This document shows, piece by piece, positions 1 through 10,661 of a stretch of 64,000 nucleotides of DNA (position 1 is the first letter of the stretch; every line of letters starts with the position of its first letter). The notes beneath the pieces were generated by a model. It saw only the letters and a program-made list of their open reading frames with translations, was not told where the DNA came from and searched no databases. A program made the position numbers and the translations under genes. The stretch covers positions 1,364,001 through 1,428,000 of the forward strand of contig JAULSU010000002.1 in NCBI GenBank assembly GCA_030512335.1, written 5' to 3'. The stretch is from Immersiella caudata. Lineage: Eukaryota > Ascomycota > Sordariomycetes > Sordariales > Lasiosphaeriaceae.

Positions 1-1019
1 CGAGAAAGGGGGATTTTCCCTCTTTAATTGATCTTGCTCCAGCCGTGTGGAATCTACAATATCTTCAAGTAAAGGCCCCAAGTCAAGTCAGTTTGGTGAC
101 TTGCTAACACAACTCGTAGTCCCTAACGGCTCATGCCAAAGTAATCCCCGTAATCGCCCAGGGAATTGCCCGACTCTCAAATTCCCGGTCTTCTGTGCTA
201 CGAGAGAAGGCAGCGAGGCTTCGAGATTCCCAAGCTCGAGAGGGAACTCTCGCAAACCAACGAGGTGGCTCTAACGGTGTCGAACAAGAGGTAACATCTC
301 GCCTCTGGACGTTGTGCCAGACGAACATTTATGCGGAACCCATCGCAAAGAGTAATACTCGACGGTTCCAAGACTTAACACAAAAGAGGAGTCAGCTGGC
401 GGGAGAGAGCAGCGCTGCTGAACTGTACGAATCGGATTACTTTGAGACGCTTGGCAGTCAGGACGGCTATGTTGACCACAGTACGGGCCTCAACCACTAT
501 CGCGAACATCAGTCTTTCCTAGACTATCCAGAGTATGAAAGTGAGGGACCGGAACTGATAGGATCGGTAGATTTGGAACCATACTACGGCATGGAGGAGC
601 AGAGTGTTGTGGAATTTGCCCCTGGAGAGTTGTATCTACTGGAGAGGTACGCCGACTTACCAGAGAGATTCCCTGGACAGAGGATCGCAATGGGCCATGG
701 CCCCTTTGATACATCACTGGAGGTCAACATACCAAGCCACCGAGACATAGAAGATGGTCTGGATGTATTTGGGCTTAGCGCTGTCCATCACAACGTCGAC
801 TCCCTTTTGGACGAAGATGTTGCTTTACCAGCCACACTGGCCGATGGAACTGATGGGTCATTGGAGAGCGAAGGCGACTACTACTACGTTGATGAGCAAG
901 GGAACTGCTTCCACATTGACGATACGAGCTTTGCGGACGAGGGATCTAGTTGGGATCGAAGGCCGAGCGCGAGCGAGCCGATCCAAAATTACAGCGCAGT
1001 GTTGAGTTACGAGCAATGA
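1..1019 (+). CDS. 3' part of an unrecognised protein gene (5' end outside window)
   Basis: Only the C-terminal part is visible. The frame is open from the left edge to base 68. It is interrupted by a 51-nt intron at 69-119 (donor GTAAAG, branch CTAAC at 104-108, acceptor TAG at 117-119) and stays open in phase from 120 to the stop at 1017-1019. The visible part, about 320 residues, starts with a hydrophobic/helical stretch and a basic Arg/Gln-rich segment. The last 200 residues are acidic and rich in Tyr, Asp and Ser, with no domain I recognise and no membrane segment. The acidic low-complexity tail suggests a disordered regulatory region, but that is inference. The splice signals and phase-preserving join support a real gene; the function is unknown. 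Confidence 0.6.
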
Positions 1020-1522
1020 TTGACGCATAATGCAGAAAAGAAGATTATGAATTCAAGACGCTGTGGTATCCAAAAAAAAGCCGACTCAAGACCTGGTCGA
1101 GAATCCCCAACCGAGATCGAGCTGGCACTTGATGTAAAATGCTATCGACAGATGAACGGACAGAGCTGCCAGAGATCCTCCAGAACATGTATTAAACCCT
1201 CGCCATTTAAACGTCGTCTATGCCGTCTCGCGAATAACTCCAATGCCCCGATATGCGTCGTGGTCGTCCGTGGCGTATTTGATCCCGAGCTTGACAAAAA
1301 GGGGCTCCTGCTGAGAGCGTCGACCTGAGATCACAGAACCGGCTCCCCAACGAAACCCTTGGTCGTTCCGTTGGTCTTGCTGTGACAATTGACCGTCACC
1401 CTTCCGCTAAGCTTGCGGGAAGCGGATATGACGCCAAACACCCCCAACCCCTTTCTCCCCTGACACGCATTCTCAAAGAGCAGTCGCCCTTGCCCCCGTA
1501 CCAGGGCCTCAACCCACAATCC
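1020..1522. other. Intergenic, convergent 3' flanks
   Basis: Lies between the stop of the left-edge gene and the stop of the small membrane-protein gene on the other strand. I see no RNA gene, repeat or convincing frame here. Confidence 0.5.
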
Positions 1523-1762
1523 TCATCTTTGAGCGGGGGGCTTTGCTCCAGGCTTCGGTGCACCGCCCTTCTTTGGCTTATCCTTTTTGACTTTCTGCTC
1601 GGGCTTCATGGTGGCGTAATGGATGTAACACAGGAGTACGATTTGAAGGATGACGGCGACGAGGACGATGATGAGAATGGTGAATAGAATGGGCTGGTCA
1701 TTGAGGACAGCGACGGCCTGCGGCGTGGCACCGATGCTGGCAAACCAGTCGAATTGGCCCAT
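1523..1762 (-). CDS. Small single-pass membrane protein, hypothetical
   Basis: Single-exon frame of 79 residues with an ATG start at 1762. Residues 1-25 are polar to mixed. Residues about 26-47 form one strongly hydrophobic helix of Ile, Leu, Val and Phe that ends in a Cys/His/Tyr patch. The tail from about residue 52 is very basic and rich in Lys, Pro, Gly and Ala. By the positive-inside rule the tail should be cytosolic. This layout fits a tail-basic organelle or ER membrane peptide, but I cannot name a family. The clean hydrophobic segment followed by a low-complexity basic tail argues against a chance frame. It is divergent from the uS5m gene, about 0.9 kb away. Confidence 0.6.
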   Translation of the reverse strand: MGQFDWFASIGATPQAVAVLNDQPILFTILIIVLVAVILQIVLLCYIHYATMKPEQKVKKDKPKKGGAPKPGAKPPAQR

Positions 1763-2662
1763 TGCGACTTAATTGGAAGAGATGGAAGACGGGAGGCAAC
1801 AGAGACGAAAAGATGGTCCTCCTGGTGCGATGCTGAAAATCGGCGCGTGTAAGACCGTAAGTAAAAGAGCGGCTTCGCCTGCGCCCGCGAGAATGAAAAT
1901 AGCACCGAAAGAAAAACTGAGGGTATCGTGAACACAGACAGATGGATGAACCAGGAAAGTGCAGAGCAGATCAAGAAAAGAGAAAAGGGAGGGCACGCAA
2001 GGAGAAGGGCAATGGCAATGCGTCGCCTGGCCAGACCACCGGGGCGAGCCTTTCGCCCACTGGGGGATCGTTTCTGGGGGTTTTGAAACCAAAGACGTCT
2101 AGGAGATGGCGCCAGCGGCTGCAAATAGGGGCTCCTGATCCCTGTTGCAGGCGTTTCAGACCTGCGGCAGAAATCGCCTGATTTTGTTAGGTAAGTCGCC
2201 GCTGATTGGCGCGTGCCTCGTGGCATCGTCCGAACTCGACGACAGGCCCAGAGCCGCAGAGACGACTTGAAGTGCGGGTGAGTTCGAGAAAGTGATGCGC
2301 TCTGCAGAATGCTCCCCGGGCAATCATCTCGATGTCTTGCTTGCATTCACTCGGGTTGTAACGTCGGCAGTCAGCCTCGGTTGTGGTTTCTGGAAGATGG
2401 AAGTAAGACGTGGGGCCTCACCTGACCAGGCACCTGACTAACACCGTTCGACCCTGGATCCTGCCAAGCTAATGTTGCCGCCTGGATTGTCAGGCAGCAA
2501 CGCCTTTTCGGAGCTGGAGTTCGTCCCCAAAAAAATTCACGGCTGCCCGAAGCGTGTCGCAAAGGTCCCCATCAAGCACGGCGACGACGACGGTCGAGGG
2601 CTCCCCAATCACCACTCGCTAGCCATTGGGGTCCCTCCACACGCGGGTTGACAGCAGAAGTC
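1763..2662. other. Divergent promoter region
   Basis: About 900 nt between the start codons of the small membrane protein (-) and uS5m (+). It should hold both promoters and 5' leaders. No RNA gene or repeat was recognised. The long minus-strand frame crossing it is low-complexity and antisense to the small gene, so it is not called. Confidence 0.5.
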
Positions 2663-4166
2663 ATGAGCGCAGCTCGCCCAGCCGCCAGGAGTTTATTCTC
2701 CCGGCACCTGGCCTGCCCATCCATAGCCGGATTTGTATCGCCGTCGGCATCGCCAGCATCATGTCGCTCATTTCACGCCTCGCCCCAGCTGGCGGCGGGA
2801 AGAACGAAACCCGCACGCAAGAATAAGGGCCTGAGTCTGGTCAACGAGCCGGGGAAAAAACCGTGGCCTGAGAAGCAGATCCGCGAAATCACCGCCAAGA
2901 AGTTTCCGCAGTACACCCCCGAAGAGCTCGCCGAGCTGAGCAAAATCTACACGAAGGAGCAAATGGCTTCTCTGCAGGCCGGCGAGGCTGCCATCGACCC
3001 CCGCGACCTGACAATACAGGGCCGTTTGCGCAAGGACCCCTACCGCATCAACTACCTCGACGACTTTAGTACCATCCAGCCCGTCATCGACAAGAGGCCA
3101 AAACGGAACCAGGCCCCGGATCCCATGGCGCGCTTCATGGACCTCGACCACTTCACCCGGGACTTGATCGAATGGGCAGACCAGTTTGAGGTGGGCGAGG
3201 TGACGGGCACGTTGAAGAAGCTGGAAGACTTCGTGCCCGTTGAATTCAGGGACAAGTCGGAGGCCCAATGGCCCGGCAAGGTCAGGACCGATGCTCACGA
3301 GAGTTACATGGCCTACCTTCAGGAAGAGGCTGCGAAGGGCAAGGATGGAAAATCTGCTCAAGGCGGGGATAGGCTCTTGCGCGGGCCCACAGACGCCGAC
3401 ATCCTCTCATATATCTTACGGAGGTCATCCATGACGGACAAGGGGCTGATCAGCAACTCAGAGATGGCGCCCGGCTTGCCCAACAAGGTGCCCGGCGTGG
3501 AAGGGATGTACAAGAACCCCGTCGACCCCGAGGATGAAGGCCTGGACGAGGAAGGCAAATACCAGGACCTGAAGGTTCGAACGGGCATGACGGTGAAAGA
3601 GATTTTAAATCTCCGGACGGTAGTCGTCTCCCGCAGATGGGTTTCCAACCAGACTCGTCTGGGCAAAGTAGGGGGAACCTCTATTGCGGTGATTGCGGGC
3701 AACGAGAAGGGCTGGCTTGGTCTTGGCGTTGCCTATTCCACAGAGCCTTCTGAGGCTATGAACAAGGCTTTGCTCAAGTCCATTGAAAACATGAAGCCCA
3801 TTCTGAGATATGAAGACCGGACAACCTATGGCAACCTCGAATGCAAGATCTCGGGCACGGTAGTCCGGCTGTTCGCGCGTCCACCAGGTAGGACCCTCCC
3901 ACCGGTTGCTCATTTGCGCATGACATTGACTTACCAACTCTCCTGTAGGATTTGGACTCCGAGTCCCCCACCAAATATTCGAGATTGCCCGCGCGGCAGG
4001 CATTCAGGACCTCGCGGCTAGAATCCCGAGGTCTCGCAACTCGCTCAACACGGCCAAGGCCACGGTCCAGGCGTTACAGAATCAGCGCAGCCCCGAGGAG
4101 ATTGCCATGGGGCGAGGCAAGAAGTTGGTGGATGTACGCAAGGTGTATTATGGTGGCCAATTGTAA
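2663..4166 (+). CDS. MRPS5: Mitochondrial small-subunit ribosomal protein uS5m (MRPS5)
   Basis: Exons 2663-3887 and 3949-4166, about 480 residues. The 61-nt intron has donor GTAGGA and acceptor TGTAG, and the split codon reads Gly. The first ATG in frame is at 2663; the frame extends further 5' only through non-ATG codons. The N terminus is rich in Arg, Ser and Ala, as expected for a mitochondrial targeting sequence. The C-terminal third carries the S5 fold: an RRWVSNQTR-like RNA-binding start, a GNEKGWLGLGVAY glycine loop, and after the splice RPPGFGLRVPHQIFEIAR, the usual S5 C-terminal signature. The long N-terminal extension is normal for fungal mitoribosomal S5. It acts in the mitoribosome small subunit near the mRNA entry and decoding region. 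Confidence 0.93.
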
Positions 4167-4427
4167 TAGACAAATCACCACCCTTTAGATTACTTGTATA
4201 ATTCCATGTACACAAGATGTGTATAACAGAGATCATGAGGCACGGTGTCGCGGTGTGGTTGTTTGTTAGAATGAACATCTTGTTGGGTATCTCTCGTCTC
4301 ATAGCTGAGGCGTTGCCATCTCTCTCCGGAACTCTTTACCAGCATGCCATGCCCAGTCTTTCCACACATGCCGTCCTCACGAAGCCACACCAACCCAAAC
4401 ATTGCTTGGCTTTCTCTGAAAAGACAC

Positions 4428-5172
4428 TCACTCCTGCCCCTGACCTCCGCCCTGCCCCTGATCACCCCAGTCAATCTCCTGCTGTAGGACGATGCTATAC
4501 ACGCTTGCTTTGAGCAGCGTAAAGACAAGACTTGTCTTGCGCTCAAGCTCGCGAAGGCCATCTAGGATCTCGGTTGTGGGTTGGGATGCTAGGTGGTCTA
4601 GGAGGGTTGCTAGCTGTTGCTCTGATCAGTACGATACTTGTCTGCGTTTTTGGAGGAGGAATCAGAGGTACGGGGGGAAACTGAAGGTGTTTTTGCGAGG
4701 GGGCGTTAGGGTGGGTTGGAAAGGGGATGTGGAGGGGTGGGAAACGGTATATGAACGGTTAGAAAGGGGTTGGATAGGCGTTTGAAGCAGGGGGGGGTGA
4801 AGTGTTATGTGAGGGAGGGATTGTGGGGGTCAAGGGAAGGTGAGAGGAGGGGATGTGAAATGTTACAGAAGGGGTATTGACTGGGTATGCAAATGTTTGT
4901 AAAACCGCAAGCGGAGGGTAGTTGTGAGAATCTTTAACAGCATCCCAAACACGGTTGAGGAGGCTTTGAGGACGTAAGTCTCAGTGAAAGCAAGGGCCAG
5001 AACTGTGCAGAAGACAAATCCGAGTAAAAAAGCGAAGCCTGGGGTAGGAAATCATGTATACCTTCTTCATATTCTCCGCCAGCCGCTCATACTCGTCAAG
5101 CACCTCCTGCTCTGTCGGTGAAAGCTCCGGAGGGGAGGCCAAAAGGCCGCCCGCTGAGGGCGTTGGCTCCAT
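4428..5172 (-). CDS. DAD3: DASH complex subunit Dad3
   Basis: Exon 1 is 5172-5062 (37 codons) and exon 2 is 4613-4428 (61 codons plus stop), giving 98 residues. The 448-nt intron runs from GTATAC to an acceptor with branch-like CTGAT just upstream. Exon 1 contains LSPTEQEVLDEYERLAENMK, the Dad3 N-terminal helix. Exon 2 continues LATLLDHLAS, then a LRELERKTSLVFTLLKASVY helix, and ends in a Gly/Gln-rich tail. Dad3 is part of the fungal DASH/Dam1 ring that couples kinetochores to spindle microtubules. The length is typical of the family. The intron is unusually long for such a small gene. I joined the exons by phase and family similarity. Confidence 0.9.
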
Positions 5173-5807
5173 TTCTTTGCGCCTCTGTGTGTTGCGTATG
5201 TGTGCGACGCTGGAATGTGTTGCTGCGATAGCTGCATGTGGGAGGGATGTGAGATGTAAGTTGACGCGGTGAGCTTTCGCAGGTACGTTTGACGCGTTGG
5301 ATGTGGGGGCGGGGTTTGCGACTTGGAGTTGGAGAAGGGGAAGTGGGGCTGATTGGTTGATGATCAACTCCAGGTTGAGTAAGAACTTCAACGACACCAC
5401 CTGAGCGTTGGCTTAATAGGGTAAAGCTCATAGCTCCTCTTAAGCTTCGAGGCTCTTTCTCTCTGCTGACGAGTGTAATTTTCATTGATTACCTTGAGTT
5501 TACTCCGAACAGCGTGGGTGGCTTCTCCTCCAACACATGTCGCTGCAGGGTACGTGAAGGCTTCCATCTTGACCATCAACCCCATCTTGATTCAAGCACC
5601 CCGATGAGAAGACGGCTACGTCACGCAATCTGATGAAATGTACATGCCAACTAATATATCCACCTATTCTGAAGCCCGCTCGCCAAGAAAGCCCACAGGG
5701 TTCCGTTCTACCCTCTCGTCTACCCTCACTCGCCCCGACTTCAAGTTGCAAACAGTCCCGTCCCGCGCAATACCCTATCATAACCTGGTTCTCTGTCTCC
5801 TTCAAGT
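5173..5807. other. Intergenic upstream of DAD3
   Basis: About 635 nt between the DAD3 start (-) and the 5S rRNA gene (+). It presumably holds the DAD3 promoter. No further gene seen. Confidence 0.5.
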
Positions 5808-5926
5808 ACATACGACCATACCCACTGGAAAGCTCGGGATCCCGTCCGCTCTCCCATAGATAAGCCATTGAGGGCCAGACTAGTAGTTGGGTCGGTGACG
5901 ACCAGCGAATCCCTGGTGTTGTATGT
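5808..5926 (+). rRNA. 5S ribosomal RNA gene (dispersed copy)
   Basis: A 119-nt block matches the fungal 5S rRNA as I know it. The 5' end is ACATACGACCATACC. GGGATCCCGTCCGCTC lies at 5836-5851, AGTAGTTGGGTCGGTGAC begins at 5882, and the 3' end GAATCCCTGGTGTTGTATG runs to 5925. The 5' ACATACGACC and the 3' end can pair as helix I. A T-rich tract follows immediately, as expected for Pol III. 5S genes scattered singly among protein genes are typical of Neurospora-like Pezizomycotina. A few bases in the middle look different from the usual sequence, so this could be a variant or a mildly decayed copy. Confidence 0.92.
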
Positions 5927-5935
5927 TTTTCTTTT
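5926..5935 (+). terminator. Pol III T-tract after 5S rRNA
   Basis: TTTTTCTTTT directly follows the 3' end of the 5S rRNA block, the normal Pol III stop signal. Confidence 0.8.
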
Positions 5936-6359
5936 GCCCCTGAAAGGCTTCCTTTTTGCTGGTTGTGATGGGTTGTAGAAGCAGGAAGGTTATATAGGCT
6001 TGCGTGAATACAACACCTTATTCTAGTTGTGGACGCAGGAGCCGCCGTGGATGTCAACTCTGCAGGGCATGCAGACTGACGTAGGGAGACAATAGCCCCG
6101 GGACAACACCGAATAACACATCGGGTCAACTCTGCGCTCAATCCTATCTGTAAATACGATGGGCTACTACAAGTACATCCCTGTCTTTTCACGTCTCCCA
6201 AGGACACATTCGGCAACCCACGCAGCCAAACCCCAAAGTCCGCTTTTTCACCAATGCAAATTCATCGTGGGTTCGTCGTTACCACTACATATAAGGTGTC
6301 TCGGTCTATCAAATCCCATTTCCCTCTCCAAATGCGTATGCCCCCGGTTCGCTTCCCAA
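5936..6359. other. Intergenic between 5S rRNA and ankyrin/DIL gene
   Basis: About 420 nt, mostly the 3' flank of the minus-strand ankyrin/DIL gene. Nothing else recognised. Confidence 0.5.
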
Positions 6360-9069
6360 TTACACCTCCTCGTTCTCCCAGTCTTTCTCTCCAAACATTG
6401 GGCCCTTCTTGGTCTGTCCTAAGACTTCGATTCTCTCCAAGAACTCAGGAGGAATCGTGGGGATGTACTTGCGTTCCCTCTCCCTATTCACACCGCCGAA
6501 CCCAGCGCCATAGCTCACCAACATGTCCGTTACGCTGGGTAGCGTGAACGGTAACATGAGAGCTGGGTCCATAAGAAGATTGGCCGGCGCCTCGCCGTCA
6601 TCCTCGCTCTCCTCTCCACCAAGCTGCGGTGTACCGGGCGTCTCACCCCCGTTCCTTCCGTTAGCGGGGTGGGTAGTTTTCACCGGAGTCGCTGGCGCGC
6701 TGTCCCCGCTGCTCTTCCCTTTGGGCGATTGTTGGGCAACATTGCTCTGCCTATTCCTCTCTCGGCGGAGCGAAGCTTCCTTCTGAATTGCGACAAGATA
6801 CTTCATCGCACTCTTGGGCAAACCCTTCTCACCCACCTCAGGCCGGTAGTGTGTTGCGGCGTGGATGAGTTGCTGGGGACTCAGGGCCTTGAGCTGCTGC
6901 AGGGTCCCCACAAGGGCCTCCAGATCGTCGGCGCCCAAAGACGAAAAGCACTGCAGCCACTGTAGCAATTGGATGACTGGGGCGAGGTGTCGCCGAGCAG
7001 CATCCACCGTGGTCTCGCCACTCGTCTTCATCTCACCGCCCTCGTAATGCTCCGGTTGCCGGTTGTTGGCACGCGCCCAATCCTCCAGTGTAGATATGTT
7101 CATTCGAATCTGCATTGCTTTTGTCCGTGCGAGATACTTCCGACTTGACATGATACGATTGAATAGCTCCGCACCGAGCCAGTATATTAGCTGCGAGACG
7201 ATTTGTGCCGTAATGACCGAATGGATATCATAGAGGTCAAGAACGAAGAGAGTGGAGGAGAGTAGGGATGTGACATTTCGAGGAGACGGTTTTGCCCTCT
7301 GTTTTGGGGATGGCGGTCGGTATCGCTTCTCGATCGGCTCTTCTTTGACCTCCTTTTTCCGCTTAAATATCTTCCATTCGTTTTGAAAGGTGATGTCTTC
7401 GAATCCAGGGATCGTCTCGTGGTCCAGCATCGCTGCGTCCAGGACCTTGTCAAGGCGTCGCTCGGCATCTCTCACGATGAGAATAAAGATCTCGTTGATC
7501 AGCTCTGCAAGCTGTGCTTGAAATTCAGTGGTGGCTTCGACGAGGCCAGCATCCTTTTTGAGATAATGAAGCAGTAATGTCGCGTTAGACATCCAAAAGG
7601 CCAGGATTGTCATGTCCCATTGATACCTCTCCACAACGTCGTTTATTTTGTCCATAGCGGTAATCAGCAGCTTCGCTAATAGTTCTGGGCTGGAGTGGTA
7701 GTGTGCATATCTGGCGCCGAGGAAAATCATATTGGCAGGGACGGGTTTCTGTGACGGTGATCTTTGGGGAGTCATGTTCGTGATAACAATGTCCAAGATG
7801 CGGTCCAGATCGTTCTCCTGGAAGACGAACATCTGATCGTGCAGACATCTCGACCAGTCAAATTCTTGCTGATCTTCTTCGAACTCCTCTGGGGGCTAAA
7901 AAGGTCAGATGCTGTCCCACGATGCAACGTGGTGTGACCTACCTCTGGTTGGTCATCAATCCCTACGTTTCCTAGATCAACTTCCAGGTCCCGCGCACTT
8001 TCCATCATCATACGCCTTCGCATCTCATTCTCGGCCAACTCCTCCTCGAACCTGTCCTGCGAGAAGCCCGGGTTGTAGAAGTCGTCAGTAGCCCCAACTG
8101 ACCCAATGCCGTAGCCGCTACTATTCAAGTAAAACGACATGTCGCTGTCGGGGGCAACGAAATCGAAGGCAGTTCGTCCGGATGTTGTCTTGGCTTCAGG
8201 AGAGGCCCCGCTGTCCAGCAGGAGTTTCACAATGCCCTTGTGCCGATTCGTCATGGCCCACATGAGGGCGCTCCAGTTGTTCTGATCCTGCTTGTTGACA
8301 TTCACCCCCGCATTGATTAGAGCCTGTACGACAGGTTCATGTCCCTGAATCAATATCAGCAACCATCACTTCCCCGGGCGAACGACCTGGGGCCCTACAA
8401 AGCAGCTGGCGTATATCAACGCTGGTGTTCCCTCGTCATCAGGGGCATTCACGTCGATGAACTCTTTTGCCTTGCCGTTGAGTATCTTCGTAATAGATTC
8501 CACATTCCCGTTGCTAGCAGCCATGATGAAAGCCTTTTGAAGCACGTCCTTCTTTTCCTCTGGGGTCCTCTTGTCGTCTGAGGCGACGGCGTCCTCGTCT
8601 TCGTAAACAACACCGGTAGAATGGGCGGCTTGGGCAGCAAGCATCTCCATCAAGCGAGTTTCGCTGTTGGGGCCGCCTTTGGTCAGTTCGCCATCGTAGT
8701 TTGGATCGTTGAGCGTGAGGTCACCGAAACTCAAAGGCTTGGCGAGCATCGGCGACGTTAGGAACTGTGACTGTCCTGCGATTTTGTGAGCGAGGGTCCA
8801 TAGTAAGGGGGACAGTTGAGGGCCAAGTGCATGACGTGGAGCTCTCGACAGGAGGGATCAGGAGAAAGGAAGAAAAGTGGGATGCGAAACGCACCTTGCC
8901 AACCATCGTACATCTCTGTCTCGGGCACCAGCTCAGTCGGAACGTGTCGGCGATCGTCCAAGGACCTGGGGAGGTCGGCAGGGAGGTCTCTAGGCTTCTT
9001 GGGTGGCATTCCCCCGTTGCCGGAGTCGAAGCCGCTGTCGAAGCCGCCATCAGAACCGCCGAGATCCAT
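6360..9069 (-). CDS. Ankyrin-repeat and dilute (DIL) domain protein
   Basis: Four exons: 9069-8895, 8775-8399, 8344-7943 and 7895-6360, 829 residues. Introns of 119, 54 and 47 nt all keep phase. The N terminus is Gly/Asp-rich. Residues about 100-240 carry ankyrin repeats, seen as TPALIYASCF, then GHEPVVQALINAGVNVNKQD, then NWSALMWAMTNRHKGIVKLL. The second half is a dilute domain like the cargo-binding tail of class V myosins, with the core helices starting near FLGARYAHYHSS. The C terminus is Ser/Pro/Gly-rich. Fungal genomes have a conserved ankyrin-DIL protein without a motor, presumably in membrane traffic or cargo docking; that role is inference. An in-frame upstream ATG at 9198 could lengthen the protein by 43 residues. 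Confidence 0.85.
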
Positions 9070-9510
9070 GGCCACGGCGCGCAGATGCGGATTGTGGCAT
9101 GCGGAGGGCGATGCAGGGTGAGACGCGCATTCGAGTCGTCGGCAGCGACTGGGGATAATGGTCCAGACAATGCGATGGCGATGTTTAGGCTTGTTCACTG
9201 GGTCGCCAGATCTGCGAACGCCATTGTCTAACTGTCGCTACCCTAATCGCACGTCGAACGTTAGGAGGGGCTCTCAACAACGCCCAAAATCACCCATATT
9301 GGTGGTCCGTGCGGACGCGAACCCCACTACGCCAACAGTTTTGGGGCAGGCGTTCGTTCCCTGATGCAATTCACCAACAACAACGGCCCCTGAGCCAGCT
9401 ATGCAACCCACATCTCACGGCGACACACCTTTGAGGGTCACGGTCTCTTTCCAACACCTTGAATCTTGGATGATTCATTTTCTCAGTTATACAGATGCAC
9501 TTTTTTGACC
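9070..9510. other. Promoter of ankyrin/DIL gene and 3' flank of allantoicase
   Basis: 441 nt between two minus-strand genes. No gene or repeat recognised. Confidence 0.5.
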
Positions 9511-10661
9511 CTAGACAGCCGCCCTCTTCGCGTTGACGCGCAGGCGCTTCACTCCTCCGTCAGGAAAAATGATGAGCTTCACATGAGTGAACGGCTTGTC
9601 CTTGGACAGACTCTCCACAGGGTGCTCCTTGTCCGGTCCACACTTGAGGGGCTCCGCGATCTCGGTCCATCCCTCAGCATCAGCCCCAGGCTCCCCCTCG
9701 CCCTTCCATTCGATGGCCTCGAGCAGCACCTTCTGGGGATAGTTACCCCGGAAGTGGGCCGTGTCAACAAGGAAGCTCTGGATGAACCCAGGCGCTCCAA
9801 GTCTGATGATTGTCCAGTCAACGTGTCCCTTGGTACGAGACCGGGCCGTTTCCCACCCGTCTCCCATGTCCTTGCCTCTCCCAGGCAGGATCAGGTTGTC
9901 TTTGGTGCCAAAGTGCTGGTCGCTGCATGAGACAGCAACGCCGCCATTCTGGGCGGCAGCGAGGTCGAAGATGGCATCCTTGTCGTCAGGGAACACGGGA
10001 ACGGCGTGGCCGAAGAGGCGGAACCTGGCAATGCCACCGTCCGGGTACATGTTCAGACGAACATGGGTGTACTGCTTCTGGGTAGGGCTATCCAGCTTCC
10101 AGCCGAACCTCTGGGAGGGTCCGCACTCCTGGATGCTTAAGATGGGTTCCCATCCGCCACGTCCGCCCTTCCACGAAAGCACCTCGGCGTCGTCCGTGCC
10201 GAAGCAACCCTCCACAGAGATGGCCGGGGCATGGTTTCCGTTGAAGTAGGCAGTGTCGATCTCGACTCCCTCAACTGTGCCCGAGGCAACGCCCAAGCGC
10301 ACTACGACCCAGTCGAACGGCTCCTGATTGTGTCTCCGCGTCTCCCAGCCATCGTACCAGGCACCAGTGTATACCATCTTGCCCGGTTGACGAATTGGCG
10401 CCGTTGGAGTTAGGAGGTTCGAAGCTTCGGCGAACCATTCGTCCGAGAAACCTAGAATCTTGCCGCCGAGGGCTGCGGAAACCAAGTCTACATACGCAAC
10501 CTGTGTTAGCTTACACCTAAGTTGCAGCGGCCTCTGGCTCTTTTGGGGTAATATTGAAGTATGCACGAACCAATGCAGCTCGAGCGGAAGTTCTGATCAA
10601 TATCACCGGCGGGAACCGGTGTGGCCTTGACCGGCTCCAGCTGATATCCGTAGTCTTCCAT
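9511..10661 (-). CDS. alc: Allantoicase
   Basis: Exon 1 is 10661-10571 and exon 2 is 10487-9511, 355 residues, with an 83-nt intron (GTTCGT to ATGTAG) that restores RSSCIDLVSAALGGKILGFS. Two allantoicase repeats are visible. The first runs from about residue 30 to 190 and includes SDEWFAEASNLL, GWETRRHN and DWVVVRLG. The second runs from about 210 to 350 and includes SDQHFGTKDNLI, GWETARSR and DWTIIRLG. The enzyme hydrolyses allantoate to ureidoglycolate and urea in purine-nitrogen scavenging, in the cytosol. Length and the duplicated jelly-roll signature fit the family. Three HGATAR motifs upstream suggest GATA-factor nitrogen control. Confidence 0.96.

Noticed and set aside
1606..2346. 246-codon minus-strand frame
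   Set aside because: Ser/Arg/Pro low complexity and overlaps the small membrane-protein gene in another frame.
5500..6216. 238-codon frame on the minus strand
   Set aside because: It runs antisense through the 5S rRNA gene and shows no domain.
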